DNA from: JAAZCI01 sp046462535
Lineage (GTDB): Bacteria; Pseudomonadota; Gammaproteobacteria; Cardiobacteriales; Wohlfahrtiimonadaceae
DNA length: 19,272 bases
Direction: 5' to 3'
NCBI GenBank assembly: GCA_046462535.1
Contig: JBKGVF010000005.1
Coordinates: forward strand, 1-19,272
This document shows positions 1 through 7,861 of this stretch, piece by piece. Below the pieces are notes generated by a model that searched no databases, was not told where the DNA came from, and was given only the letters and a program-made list of their open reading frames with translations. Made by a program: the position numbers and the translations under genes. The first letter of the stretch is position 1. Each line of letters begins with the position of its first letter.

Positions 1-1170
1 ATTTAAATACTCCACTTGATGCTGCGAAAAGTAACCTACCCGAAGATGTTCAGAAGCAATAATCTCGCCAGAAGTGGGGGCATGTTCACCGGCAATCAGC
101 TTAATGAGTGTCGATTTTCCCTCACCATTTCGCCCTAAAACACCAAGGCGTGTCTCCGGCGTAATGGTTAAATTCACATCTTCGAGTACTGGTTTATTCG
201 CAACATAATGGAATGAAACGTGATCGAGCCGAATGAGCGGATCGGGCAAGCGTTCGGGCTCTCTAAAGTTAAAGCGGAACTCATTTTCAGCAATAACGGG
301 CGCAATATCTTCCAGCTTTTCGAGCGCTTTTACACGGCTTTGCGCCTGTTTGGCTTTAGTCGCTTTTGCGCTGAAACGATCAATAAATTTCTGTAAGTGG
401 GCGCGGGTCTTCTCATTTTTCTCATATTGCGCCTGCTGATGGGCCAGTTGTTCAGCTTGTAAGCGTAAAAATGCAGAGTAGTTGCCGGTGTAGTTTGTGG
501 CTTTTTTCTGATGAAGATGGATAATGTGTGTGCAGATATTATCGAGAAAGTCGCGGTCGTGTGAGATCACAATGAGGACGCCAGCATACTGCTTAAGCCA
601 ATCTTCTACCCAAACAACCGTCTCAAAATCGAGGTGATTTGTCGGTTCGTCAAGCAGTAAAATGTCGGAGCGACACATCAGCGCACGGCCAATATTGAGG
701 CGCATTCGCCAACCGCCCGAAAAGGTATTGACGGCATCGTGATAGTTCTCCTCTTTAAAGCCTAATCCTGCTAAAAGCTGATAAGCCCGACTCTCTGCAC
801 GATAGCCATCGATCTGTTCTAGTCGTTGATGAATCTCACTAACCTTCATGCCATCACCATTTTGAAGCGCTCTCTCTTCTGCTTTTTTTAAGGAGAGATA
901 CTCCTCATCTCCCCCTAAAATATATTCAAAAGCTGATTGCTCAACGGTGGTGATCTCTTGTGATACTTCGGCAATAACTCGATCTTTAGGAATATAGATT
1001 GAGCCCCCATCAGGCTCATGTCGCCCTAAAATTGTATTGAAGAGGGTTGTTTTACCAGTACCATTCTTACCTACCAATCCAACACGCATCCGGGGAGTGA
1101 TGGTGAAGGAGAAGGGCTCAATTAAGAGTTGAGTATTCATTCGAATGGTTACATTAGAGAATTCAATCAT
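1..1170 (-). CDS. yheS: ABC-F family ATPase, YheS type (N-terminal 390 codons; gene runs off the left edge)
   Basis: Soluble ABC-F protein with two ATPase domains and no membrane part; family members bind the ribosome and act in translation. Reading from ATG at 1170, domain 1 has Walker A GKNGTGKT (34-41), signature FSGGWR (150-155), Walker B LLLDEPTNHLD (171-181) and switch His204. A charged interdomain linker (about 235-310) carries the run FSAKATKAKQAQSR (266-279), typical of the ABC-F P-site tRNA-interaction region. Domain 2 starts with Walker A GRNGEGKST (346-354) and is cut at the window edge; the second signature and Walker B are off-window. The E. coli YheS protein is about 637 residues, so roughly 250 are missing. 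The phrases GYFSQHQVEYL and FRAPE-like FREPE match YheS rather than Uup or EttA. It is divergent from the reductase at 1253. No strong ribosome binding site is seen. Confidence 0.93.
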   Translation of the reverse strand, partial: MIEFSNVTIRMNTQLLIEPFSFTITPRMRVGLVGKNGTGKTTLFNTILGRHEPDGGSIYIPKDRVIAEVSQEITTVEQSAFEYILGGDEEYLSLKKAEERALQNGDGMKVSEIHQRLEQIDGYRAESRAYQLLAGLGFKEENYHDAVNTFSGGWRMRLNIGRALMCRSDILLLDEPTNHLDFETVVWVEDWLKQYAGVLIVISHDRDFLDNICTHIIHLHQKKATNYTGNYSAFLRLQAEQLAHQQAQYEKNEKTRAHLQKFIDRFSAKATKAKQAQSRVKALEKLEDIAPVIAENEFRFNFREPERLPDPLIRLDHVSFHYVANKPVLEDVNLTITPETRLGVLGRNGEGKSTLIKLIAGEHAPTSGEIIASEHLRVGYFSQHQVEYLN

Positions 1171-1189
1171 TGTGCGGTTCGTCTTTTAT

Positions 1190-1218
1190 TTGGGAAATTG
1201 CTTAGAATAGAGGATTAT
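1190..1218 (+). promoter_or_regulatory. candidate promoter for the short-chain reductase
   Basis: TTGGGA (1190-1195), 17 bases, GATTAT (1213-1218); each hexamer shares about four bases with the sigma-70 consensus. It overlaps the yheS -10 on the other strand, so transcription of the two genes may compete. Confidence 0.3.
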
Positions 1219-1219
1219 A
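1214..1219 (-). promoter_or_regulatory. -10 box for yheS (candidate)
   Basis: A perfect TATAAT lies on the minus strand, 44 bases upstream of the yheS start. The hexamer 17 bases further up (TTATTC, 1237-1242) is a poor -35. The position fits a promoter for the ABC-F gene in this 82-base divergent gap. Confidence 0.45.
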
Positions 1220-1252
1220 CCGATAAACAGATGAAAGAATAAGGAGCAGAGT

Positions 1253-2014
1253 ATGAAAATTAGTGATCAGTTGGTTCTCGTGACAGGGGGAAATCGTGGT
1301 CTTGGTGCGGAGATTGTCCGATCATTTGTGCGAGAAGGGGCGAAGGTAGTGATCAACTATTTTGCTAACCAAGAGCAGGCAGAGAGATTAGCGGGTGAGC
1401 TAGGCAAGCAGGTGATAGCGTTACAAGGAGATATTCGTAATCGCGATGAGATGACAGAGCTCTTCTCAGCCGCAGAGAATCACTTTGGGCGCTCTATCAC
1501 GACAGTTGTTAATAATGCATTGGTCAATTTTAAGTTTGATCCTATTAATCGGGCCGATGCAGAGGCAATTGATTGGCGTGCCTACCTTGCTCAATTGGAA
1601 GGGGCAATACAGGGATCACTCAATACTACACAGCTTGCTCTTGAGTCGATGAAGCGTGAAGGATTTGGTCGTATCATCAATATAGGTACCAATTTAGTAC
1701 AGAATCCTGTTGTCGCTTATCACGACTATAATACGGCAAAAGCGGCCCTACTCGCATTTACGCGGAATATGGCGAAAGATTTAGGGAGCTATGGGATTAA
1801 TGTCAATATGGTGAGCGGTGGATTACTTCGCACAACGGACGCAAGTAGTGCAACGTCGGATGAGGTCTTTGAGATCATTAAAAGCACAACGCCATTAGGA
1901 GAAGTAACTACACCAGCAGAGGTGGCTGATGCGGTTCTTTTCTTTGCATCTCCATGGAGTCGGGGGGTGACCGGTCAAAATATTATGGTGGATGGTGGCT
2001 TAGTGATGAATTAA
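1253..2014 (+). CDS. FabG-like short-chain dehydrogenase/reductase (3-oxoacyl-ACP reductase family)
   Basis: NAD(P)H-dependent SDR of 253 residues with a Rossmann fold. It carries the cofactor motif TGGNRGLG (11-18), NNA (87-89), catalytic Tyr159 and Lys163 in YNTAK, and a C-terminal VDGG (247-250). The usual catalytic Ser, 13 residues before Tyr, is replaced by Thr146 (context NIGTN). As I recall, the FabG paralogue group annotated 3-ketoacyl-ACP reductase PRK08642 has the same GTN-N5-YHDY-TAKAAL layout, so this looks like a subfamily trait rather than damage. The start is supported by AAGGAG at 1241-1246, six bases before ATG. The gene stands alone between divergent yheS and a terminator, not in a fab cluster, so a role in bulk fatty-acid elongation is not supported. 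The true substrate is unknown. Confidence 0.88.
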   Translation: MKISDQLVLVTGGNRGLGAEIVRSFVREGAKVVINYFANQEQAERLAGELGKQVIALQGDIRNRDEMTELFSAAENHFGRSITTVVNNALVNFKFDPINRADAEAIDWRAYLAQLEGAIQGSLNTTQLALESMKREGFGRIINIGTNLVQNPVVAYHDYNTAKAALLAFTRNMAKDLGSYGINVNMVSGGLLRTTDASSATSDEVFEIIKSTTPLGEVTTPAEVADAVLFFASPWSRGVTGQNIMVDGGLVMN

Positions 2015-2037
2015 ACGCATCGTACTTCTCTGTTAGT

Positions 2038-2070
2038 AACGCCGTCAGTGGGGCTCACTACGGCGTTTTT
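2038..2070 (+). terminator. Rho-independent terminator after the reductase gene
   Basis: Eight-bp stem AACGCCGT/ACGGCGTT (2038-2045 with 2060-2067), extended by AGTG/CACT across a one-base bulge, followed by five T (2066-2070). It sits between convergent genes; on the minus strand the downstream T run is weak. Confidence 0.85.
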
Positions 2071-2073
2071 ACG

Positions 2074-2922
2074 TTACGTGGAGGGAGCATCTTTAATAGC
2101 TTGCCACATCATTAATGCCTCTTTTGTCGCTTTCACATCATGAACACGCACAATTTTAGCGCCTGCATTAATCCCCCAAAGAGCAGCGGCAACAGATCCG
2201 GAACATCGTTTTTTTGCAATTTCAACCTGAGTGACGGTACCTATTAGCCGCTTTCGTGAGAGACCTATTAAGAGGGGATAGCTCAAGGCAGTTAGATGAG
2301 TGAGCTCTTTAAGAAGAGTCAGTTGGTCAGTATTACTTTTATCAAATCCAAAGCCAGGATCGAGAATAATGCGCTCAGGTGTAATTCCAGCAGCTAAGCA
2401 GTATTCAGCACGTTTGAGTAGATGTGTGGTAACTGATCGAGTAATGCCACCCTCTGCGCGGTAGTCACCTTTCAGATGCATTTTGTGAGGGCCACCTAGC
2501 ATATGCATCAGAACAACAGCCGCCTTACTATTAGCAAGATGATGCAGACTATCATGATCTCCTAAAGCGGTTACATCATTGATGATATCGACCCCTTCAG
2601 CAAGCATGACACGGATTGTTTCTGCGCGAAAAGTATCGACAGAGAGGGGGATAGAGAGCTTCTCTCTTAACGTTCGCACTACAGGAAGAAGGCGTGAAAT
2701 CTCCTCATCACTAGTGATGGGTGTTGCTTTTGGGTTAGTGGATTCAGCACCTATATCGATAATGTCGGCGCCCTCTTCAATCATCTGATAGGCGCGATCA
2801 AGGGCTGCTTTTTGATCGTAAAAATCCCCACCATCGGAGAAGGAGTTAGGGGTAAGATTTAAGATCCCCATAATTTTAGGAGTCGTTAGGTCAAGGCTTT
2901 TATCATTGAATGTTACTTTCAT
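2074..2922 (-). CDS. folP: dihydropteroate synthase
   Basis: Condenses 6-hydroxymethyl-dihydropterin diphosphate with p-aminobenzoate to dihydropteroate in folate synthesis; the enzyme is cytosolic and the target of sulfonamides. The protein has 282 residues, the usual length, with a TIM-barrel motif set: loop 1 NLTPNSFSDGG (22-32), loop 2 GAESTNP (58-64), SVDTF (94-98), NDV (115-117), LMHM (138-141), LDPGFGF (187-193), GLSRK (220-224) and RVHDV (259-263). Two normally conserved loop residues differ from the E. coli sequence as I recall it: Asn26 where TPDSF has Asp, and Asn63 where STRP has Arg. The gene stands alone rather than next to glmM/ftsH, follows the haem operon terminator, and converges on the reductase. 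The start has only a weak GAGTGA-like ribosome site, but no alternative in-frame start is present nearby. Confidence 0.96.
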   Translation of the reverse strand: MKVTFNDKSLDLTTPKIMGILNLTPNSFSDGGDFYDQKAALDRAYQMIEEGADIIDIGAESTNPKATPITSDEEISRLLPVVRTLREKLSIPLSVDTFRAETIRVMLAEGVDIINDVTALGDHDSLHHLANSKAAVVLMHMLGGPHKMHLKGDYRAEGGITRSVTTHLLKRAEYCLAAGITPERIILDPGFGFDKSNTDQLTLLKELTHLTALSYPLLIGLSRKRLIGTVTQVEIAKKRCSGSVAAALWGINAGAKIVRVHDVKATKEALMMWQAIKDAPST

Positions 2923-2949
2923 AGCAATGGCGTCACTCTTTTTGATAGT

Positions 2950-3007
2950 AAAAAAGAGCCAGTCCTACACTCTATAGCGATCGCATCGCTCATTGTGTAG
3001 AGGACTG
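2950..3007 (-). terminator. terminator of the hemC-hemDX-hemY operon
   Basis: On the minus strand an outer stem pairs CAGTCC plus CTACAC with GTGTAG/GGACTG (3007-2995 with 2970-2960, one small bulge). It encloses a second perfect hairpin AGCGAT-GCG-ATCGCT. Six U follow (2955-2950). It lies just after the hemY stop and before folP, so it separates the two units. Confidence 0.85.
2971..2999 (-). promoter_or_regulatory. candidate folP promoter nested in the haem-operon terminator
   Basis: On the minus strand: TACACA (2994-2999), 17 bases, TATAGA (2971-2976). The -35 lies in the first arm of the terminator hairpin, and the predicted transcription start (about 2964) lies in the last arm. A folP transcript from here would lack the hairpin and have a leader of roughly 40 bases. 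This is an inference from hexamer similarity only. Confidence 0.3.
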
Positions 3008-3019
3008 ACTTCTAAGAAG

Positions 3020-4381
3020 TTAAGAGGGGCGCTCCTCTGTTTTCGTCTCACTGAGATCAGCCGAGTGATGAGTGGCAGTGAAGTCACCCTCTTCGGCCTC
3101 TTTTTGATGAGTAATTTTCTCGGTAGCTGATGGAGCGATCAATTCGCCATCTACCTCTTTTACCCCTTCAGGACGATCAGGAAGTAATATCTGATTAGTT
3201 TTGCGAAATGCTAAAAGAGCCCCTTTTTCATCCTCTTGTGCCAATTTTATCTCACCGAGTACTTTGTAAGCATTAGCGAGATTAGAATCAAGGCTTAATG
3301 CCGATTTAACTGCTTGTTCAGCTTCTGCTAGATTATTAGCGCGCAGTAGTAACTGTGCTAGAGCAAGGTGAGCCGTCGGCTGATCGGCGAAGCGCTCCAC
3401 GAGTCTGCGGGCATGGCGAATCTGAGCGGGCAGATTTCCGCGATAAAGTTGCCCATAGGCGAGCATTAATGTCTCATTAAATCCTCGACGTAAGCCCCGT
3501 CTTAGTGCAGCTTCAGCCTCATCACCCTCACCCACCTTAAGGAGTAGAGAGGCGTATTGGAGTAGAATTTTCTCCTCCTCTTTTACTTCACGGGGCAGTT
3601 GCTTATAGAGCGCATTGAGATGTTCAAGGTTATCCTCTTTAGCAGCATACTCTAAGAGATCACAGTAGAGAGGGAGGGCTACATTTTGATTGGGCTCCTT
3701 ACGCATTGCTTTAACAAAATCTGGCAGAAGCGCTTCTAAATCACTTAGTTTGCCAAGCTTATGATAGATGGTTGCCAGTAGCAGAATGATATTATTATCT
3801 TTGCGCTTCTGATTAAGAGGGGCTAGAAGTTCCTCTGCTTTCTCATAAGCACCAATCTCAATAAGGAACTCCCCCCGCTTAATTTCTGCTAAACGTCTAT
3901 TTTTACGATCATCTGCAAACTCAATCTGCTTTAAGTATTGATCGCGACGGTACTCATTCTTCTGTAAATGGGCTGCTTTTGCAGCGCCGAGATAGCAAAG
4001 ATGAGGGTTTGCATTGCCTTCCGCAGCAGAGAGAAAGAAGGATTCAGCACGTTGGGGGTTATTTTCTAAGAGTGCTAGCTCACCCCGTGAGTAGTGACGA
4101 TTAGCACGAGCCTCTCGGCGTCTTTGAGAGAAACTTCCAAGTGATTTTGGGAGCCGAATGACTCTGATAACTAATCGTGTGATTAGGTAGGCGATGATAA
4201 AGCCAAGTGCTGCAAAGAGAATTAAGCCACTGAAGGTTACGGCAAAGTAAAACTCACCGATAATGGGTAGTGCACCTGAAAAGATAGCAATTCCAGGGTC
4301 TTGCTCGACGATTTTTAAGAGGGCTACTGCCAGTAATGGTAAGCCAATCGCCCAAAGGATAACTGAGGTTGAACGTCTCAT
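3020..4381 (-). CDS. hemY: HemY-type inner-membrane TPR protein
   Basis: This is the HemY of enterobacterial hemCDXY operons (a TPR protein), not protoporphyrinogen oxidase. The 453 residues begin with two membrane segments (about 7-24 and 46-68), then basic residues (86-96, QRRREARANR), then an all-alpha body of TPR-like repeats. The clearest are around 98-125, 168-195, 300-320 and 336-390 (NLAEAEQAVKSALSLD, NLANAYKVLGEIKLAQ). A charged, low-complexity tail from about 400 to 453 goes beyond the roughly 398-residue E. coli protein as I recall it. The start codon shares one base with the hemDX stop (TAATG at 4379-4383), implying translational coupling. The biochemical function is unknown; a scaffold role for haem enzymes at the membrane is proposed for the family. 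Confidence 0.9.
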   Translation of the reverse strand: MRRSTSVILWAIGLPLLAVALLKIVEQDPGIAIFSGALPIIGEFYFAVTFSGLILFAALGFIIAYLITRLVIRVIRLPKSLGSFSQRRREARANRHYSRGELALLENNPQRAESFFLSAAEGNANPHLCYLGAAKAAHLQKNEYRRDQYLKQIEFADDRKNRRLAEIKRGEFLIEIGAYEKAEELLAPLNQKRKDNNIILLLATIYHKLGKLSDLEALLPDFVKAMRKEPNQNVALPLYCDLLEYAAKEDNLEHLNALYKQLPREVKEEEKILLQYASLLLKVGEGDEAEAALRRGLRRGFNETLMLAYGQLYRGNLPAQIRHARRLVERFADQPTAHLALAQLLLRANNLAEAEQAVKSALSLDSNLANAYKVLGEIKLAQEDEKGALLAFRKTNQILLPDRPEGVKEVDGELIAPSATEKITHQKEAEEGDFTATHHSADLSETKTEERPS

Positions 4382-6642
4382 TATTGACCTCCTTGCTCAT
4401 GTAGTGTGCGTGCAGCATTAAAGGCATTAATGACTGGCGTTAAATCTGGATATTCAGGCGTAAGCTCGAGTGCAAGAAGCCCATCTAAAGCGACAAGGGC
4501 CTCGGTTGCATGACGATCCCCTTCAGCATAATATTTAGCTACCCATTGGCGGGCTAAGGTGAGGCTCTCTTTAAATACCTGAGGCTCATTACGTAAAAGG
4601 GCGACACGTGCACTTGAGAGTTGAAGTTGGATATTCTGATTAATCATGAATTGATCATCTTGATGGATAAAATCGGGATTCTCAATTCGTTCATGACCAA
4701 CCACAAAGAGGGGGGCGAGTGCATCAGTAATAGCGTGATGCCACCGCTTCCCTTTCTCCTGCTCTTTAGCTGCCATGGCTTTCTGTAGCTCTGCGACGGT
4801 TGGGTCAAGGAGAAGCGCGGCATTCTGTACATGTTGGGAGACAGCATCAATGTGTGCACTGATTTCAGCAATAGGTGTCTGGACGATTGCATCAAGTAGT
4901 GTGATGCGATGGGCGAGGCGCTCTTGGGTAATTGAGAAATTGAGATGTGTTAGCTGCTCTAAGCGCCTATCTGCTTCCGTTAATGCCTGAAGTGCAGCGC
5001 TGGGATTCTGCTCAAATGATAATTTGTATTGGGCAAGATTGAGCAGGTATTCTACTTCGCTGAGAGCAAGGGCATCAAGATCATGGTTGCGATCGATACT
5101 CTTCACTAGCTCCTCTGCACGTGTGATCGCCGCAGTTTGAGCCTCTGTCTGATTTTTAAGGGCTTCATCAATATAGGCGATCTGCTCTCCTTGATACTCT
5201 TGCAGCAACGTTTTAACTTGAGAGAGCTCCTTCTGTAGAGCTGTATGTGAGTCGGTTAGCACTGTGGTTGATTGCTGCTGTTGCATTAACTGCTCAAGAA
5301 GCTGTGTCTGCTGCCGTTCTACTGCTTCGGTTCGTTGCATTAATGTAGTGAGCTCTCTATCTGATATACCCTGCTGTTCAGTGGGATTAGCGAGTTGCTC
5401 TTTAAGGAGGGCGATCTCCGCTTTAAGGGGTGATAAAAGTTCTGTGGCTGAAGGTTGCGTTGTCAGCTGTGAGAGTTGCTCCTTCAATAGGATCTGTTGA
5501 TCTCCTAGCTCAGTAAGCTTGGTCTTATCATACCCCTTAGTGGCAGCGCGGCCAGGCTTAGCAAAATAGGTGTCATAGTATTGATAGCCACTTAATGCCG
5601 TAGCGGTAAGTGCTACAACGAGAGCCAAACCACCGATAGCTCCCCCCCCTTTAGTTGGTGGGATTTGCTGAGAGGATTCATCATCGAGAGTAACCTCAAC
5701 ATCATCTGTCGTGATCTGCTCCGCCTCCAGTTTAGGTATCTGCTCCTTACGTTCTGTGGGGGCTTTCTCTTTTTTCTCATCCATACTGTGCGCTCCATTC
5801 TCTCTATTGTGTTGGGCAGCCTCCTTTGAGGAGGATGCCTCTTGTGAATATTTTGGTAGATTATGATAAAACTCAACAATTGCCTGCCACATGTCGGCAT
5901 CAAGGGCAGAAGGGGCAACAATAATGGTTGAGTATCCTGCCGCTTCTGTATGCTTTCTTAAGCGCTCACTACCAACAATAACAGCAGTTATTTTGGATTT
6001 TAGTCCCGCTTCGATTAGAGCAGAGTCGATATGGGTAAGCGCCTCTTGACTGGTAATTAGGAGTAAGAGGGGGTGCTCTTTAGGGAATTGCTCTACCTCA
6101 GCAAAGGGGAAGGAGGAGGGCTTGATCCGGCGGTAGAGGTCGAGATATTCCGTTTCAGCGCCATAATCATCTCTTAGAGAGTCCCCTAAAATACGTCTTC
6201 CCCCCTCACCGCTGATAAGTAGGATCTTTTCACCATTTAGCTCTTCCCGCTCTAAAGCGGCGATGAGTGCTTCAGAGGTGTAGGGCTTAGGTGCTTGTAA
6301 AACCGGCTGCTCTGTATGCTCTTTTAATGCATTAGCTGTTCCGGTACCGATGGCAATCAGTCCTACCTCAGGGTGATCAAATGTTAAGCCATATTTTATG
6401 GCATATGTAACAGAATTTGGGCTGGTAAAGAGGAGATAGTCATATTGGTGACTATTTTTAAGTCGATTACGAATCTTGCGCTTATCTTCGCGACTATCGG
6501 TAATGGCTAATGCCGGAATAAGAAAAGGGGTGCCATTGTGGGTCTCTATTAATGAGGCTAACGACTCTCCCTGCCCTTCGGGGCGGGTGACAATCACCCC
6601 TAGCCCTTCTAAATCGATTGTTGTATTACTGATGTTAGCCAT
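4381..6642 (-). CDS. hemDX: HemD-HemX fusion: uroporphyrinogen-III synthase joined to a membrane-anchored HemX domain
   Basis: One 753-residue frame with no internal stop. Residues 1-262 are a HemD domain, which cyclises hydroxymethylbilane to uroporphyrinogen III: TRPEGQ (19-24), FTSPNSV (72-78), IGTGTANAL (98-106), conserved Tyr170. Residues 265-330 are a charged linker. Residues 333-355 form a single membrane segment starting GGGAIGG. Residues 374-515 are a long Gln/Glu/Leu-rich coiled coil, followed by the HemX alpha-helical domain to 753 (DALALSEVEYLLNLA at 522-536). HemX is often mislabelled uroporphyrin-III C-methyltransferase; I see no SAM-binding motif of that enzyme. The start overlaps the hemC stop by eight bases and the stop overlaps the hemY start by one, so the operon is tightly coupled. 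In E. coli hemD and hemX are separate genes. Confidence 0.93.
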   Translation of the reverse strand: MANISNTTIDLEGLGVIVTRPEGQGESLASLIETHNGTPFLIPALAITDSREDKRKIRNRLKNSHQYDYLLFTSPNSVTYAIKYGLTFDHPEVGLIAIGTGTANALKEHTEQPVLQAPKPYTSEALIAALEREELNGEKILLISGEGGRRILGDSLRDDYGAETEYLDLYRRIKPSSFPFAEVEQFPKEHPLLLLITSQEALTHIDSALIEAGLKSKITAVIVGSERLRKHTEAAGYSTIIVAPSALDADMWQAIVEFYHNLPKYSQEASSSKEAAQHNRENGAHSMDEKKEKAPTERKEQIPKLEAEQITTDDVEVTLDDESSQQIPPTKGGGAIGGLALVVALTATALSGYQYYDTYFAKPGRAATKGYDKTKLTELGDQQILLKEQLSQLTTQPSATELLSPLKAEIALLKEQLANPTEQQGISDRELTTLMQRTEAVERQQTQLLEQLMQQQQSTTVLTDSHTALQKELSQVKTLLQEYQGEQIAYIDEALKNQTEAQTAAITRAEELVKSIDRNHDLDALALSEVEYLLNLAQYKLSFEQNPSAALQALTEADRRLEQLTHLNFSITQERLAHRITLLDAIVQTPIAEISAHIDAVSQHVQNAALLLDPTVAELQKAMAAKEQEKGKRWHHAITDALAPLFVVGHERIENPDFIHQDDQFMINQNIQLQLSSARVALLRNEPQVFKESLTLARQWVAKYYAEGDRHATEALVALDGLLALELTPEYPDLTPVINAFNAARTLHEQGGQ

Positions 6643-7558
6643 AAATCTTCTCTAGGATCGCTCCTGCTCCGCGTGATAAAAGTCTCTCTGCTAAGGTTAC
6701 TCCTAAGTTGTGGGCCTCTTCAGGATCGCCGGTAATCTCATCGTAGAGAATCGCTCCACTATCAAGGTCGCCGACTAAACCCCGTAGCCACAAGCCTTTT
6801 TCGGTAAGTTCAGCATATCCAGCAATAGGGGCTTGACACCCGCCATTGAGTCGGTTGTTAAAGGCCCGCTCAGCGGCGATACGGATCGAGGTCTCTTCAT
6901 GATTTAGCTTTGAGATAATTTGAATAATCTCTTCAGCATCGGCAAGACACTCAATACCAATTGCCCCCTGACCAACGGCAGGAAGGGAGATATCTTGACT
7001 TAGATTCTCGGTAATATACTCCTCAAAACCTAACCGCTTGAGGCCGGCACTCGCCAGTAGGGTTGCATCAAACTCACCTGCTTTCAGCTTTTTAAGGCGA
7101 GTATTAACATTGCCCCGTAGATCTTTAATGATGAGATCAGGGCGGCGAGCCAGTAGTTGTGCACGACGTCGAAGAGAGCAGGAGCCGATTACTGCTCCGT
7201 GTGGAAGCTCATCAAGAGAGTTATATTTAAAAGAGACTAGGGCGTCCCGAGGATCGGCCCGCTCAAGTACCACAGGAACGGTAAAGCCTTCCGGTAAACT
7301 TTGAGCCATAGGCACATCTTTCATTGAGTGAACAGCGATATCTGCTCTGCCCTCTAAAATGGCCACTTCAAGTTCCTTTATAAAGAGCCCTTTTCCCCCA
7401 ATTTTGCTTAGAGGAGAGGAGAGCATCTGATCCCCTTTTGTGGTCATGCCTAAAATCTCAACGGTTAAATTAGGGTGATGCTTTATCAGCTCCTCCTTGA
7501 CATGATTAGCTTGCCAAAGGGCTAAAGGACTTTCACGAGTTGCGATGGTAATTTTCAT
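6635..7558 (-). CDS. hemC: hydroxymethylbilane synthase (porphobilinogen deaminase)
   Basis: Polymerises four porphobilinogens into hydroxymethylbilane, using a covalently bound dipyrromethane cofactor; cytosolic. The 307 residues are full length and carry the expected motifs: TRESPLALWQA (7-17), GGKGLFIKELE (54-64), HSMKDVP with catalytic Asp81 (77-83), SLRRRAQLL (128-136), RGNVNTRL (148-155), LPAVGQGAIGIE (192-203), and cofactor-attachment Cys241 in NGGCQAPI. A ribosome site AGGAAG precedes ATG (minus strand, 7571-7566). It is the first gene of the hemC-hemDX-hemY unit; the product of HemC is the substrate of the HemD domain encoded next, with an 8-base overlap (ATGGCTAA). Confidence 0.97.
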   Translation of the reverse strand: MKITIATRESPLALWQANHVKEELIKHHPNLTVEILGMTTKGDQMLSSPLSKIGGKGLFIKELEVAILEGRADIAVHSMKDVPMAQSLPEGFTVPVVLERADPRDALVSFKYNSLDELPHGAVIGSCSLRRRAQLLARRPDLIIKDLRGNVNTRLKKLKAGEFDATLLASAGLKRLGFEEYITENLSQDISLPAVGQGAIGIECLADAEEIIQIISKLNHEETSIRIAAERAFNNRLNGGCQAPIAGYAELTEKGLWLRGLVGDLDSGAILYDEITGDPEEAHNLGVTLAERLLSRGAGAILEKIYG

Positions 7559-7861
7559 TCTCTCTTCCTATCATTAAAAATTATTCATGGTGAACGGTTG
7601 TGGGAACGTTTTTGGAGATTGCCGCTGGCACCATTCTAACGGGATAAGGGGGTAATTTAAAGAATATAACTGTTGCAAATGGAGGAAAAACACCCCTATT
7701 AACGTTATGATTAAGGGATAACTTTACCACGTTATCAGAGGAGATTTCTTGTTAAAGAGCAAAGGAGCCATGAGGAGAGGGCTCATCTGATGCATCAAAG
7801 ATGTGAGAGGGAAGGAGAGAGGCGTGGATGGCAATTACTATTATCTAGATTGGGAGAAGAT
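7559..7861. other. divergent regulatory region between hemC and cmk
   Basis: About 300 bases without a confidently assigned gene. It holds the hemC ribosome site, a candidate cmk promoter (7673-7702), and three short segments able to pair alternately: GTTAT (7704-7708), GATAAC (7717-7722) and GTTATC (7731-7736). A mini-ORF MRRGLI (7770-7790) ends in TGATG, overlapping an ATG at 7790 that is in frame with cmk. No RNA gene is visible. Confidence 0.6.
7673..7702 (+). promoter_or_regulatory. candidate cmk promoter
   Basis: TTGCAA (7673-7678), 18 bases, TATTAA (7697-7702). Each box matches four of six consensus bases. It is about 160 bases upstream of the preferred cmk start, leaving a long leader. 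Confidence 0.3.

Noticed and set aside
233..439. 68-codon plus-strand frame near the left edge
   Set aside because: It is antisense to the conserved linker region of the ABC-F gene and of low complexity (Ser/Phe/Ala-rich).
3020..4381. HemY as protoporphyrinogen oxidase
   Set aside because: No FAD-binding GxGxxG at the N-terminus; two membrane helices followed by TPR-like repeats identify the other protein called HemY.
4381..6642. Annotation of the HemX part as uroporphyrin-III C-methyltransferase
   Set aside because: There is no SAM-binding methyltransferase motif; the label is a historical mis-annotation of HemX.
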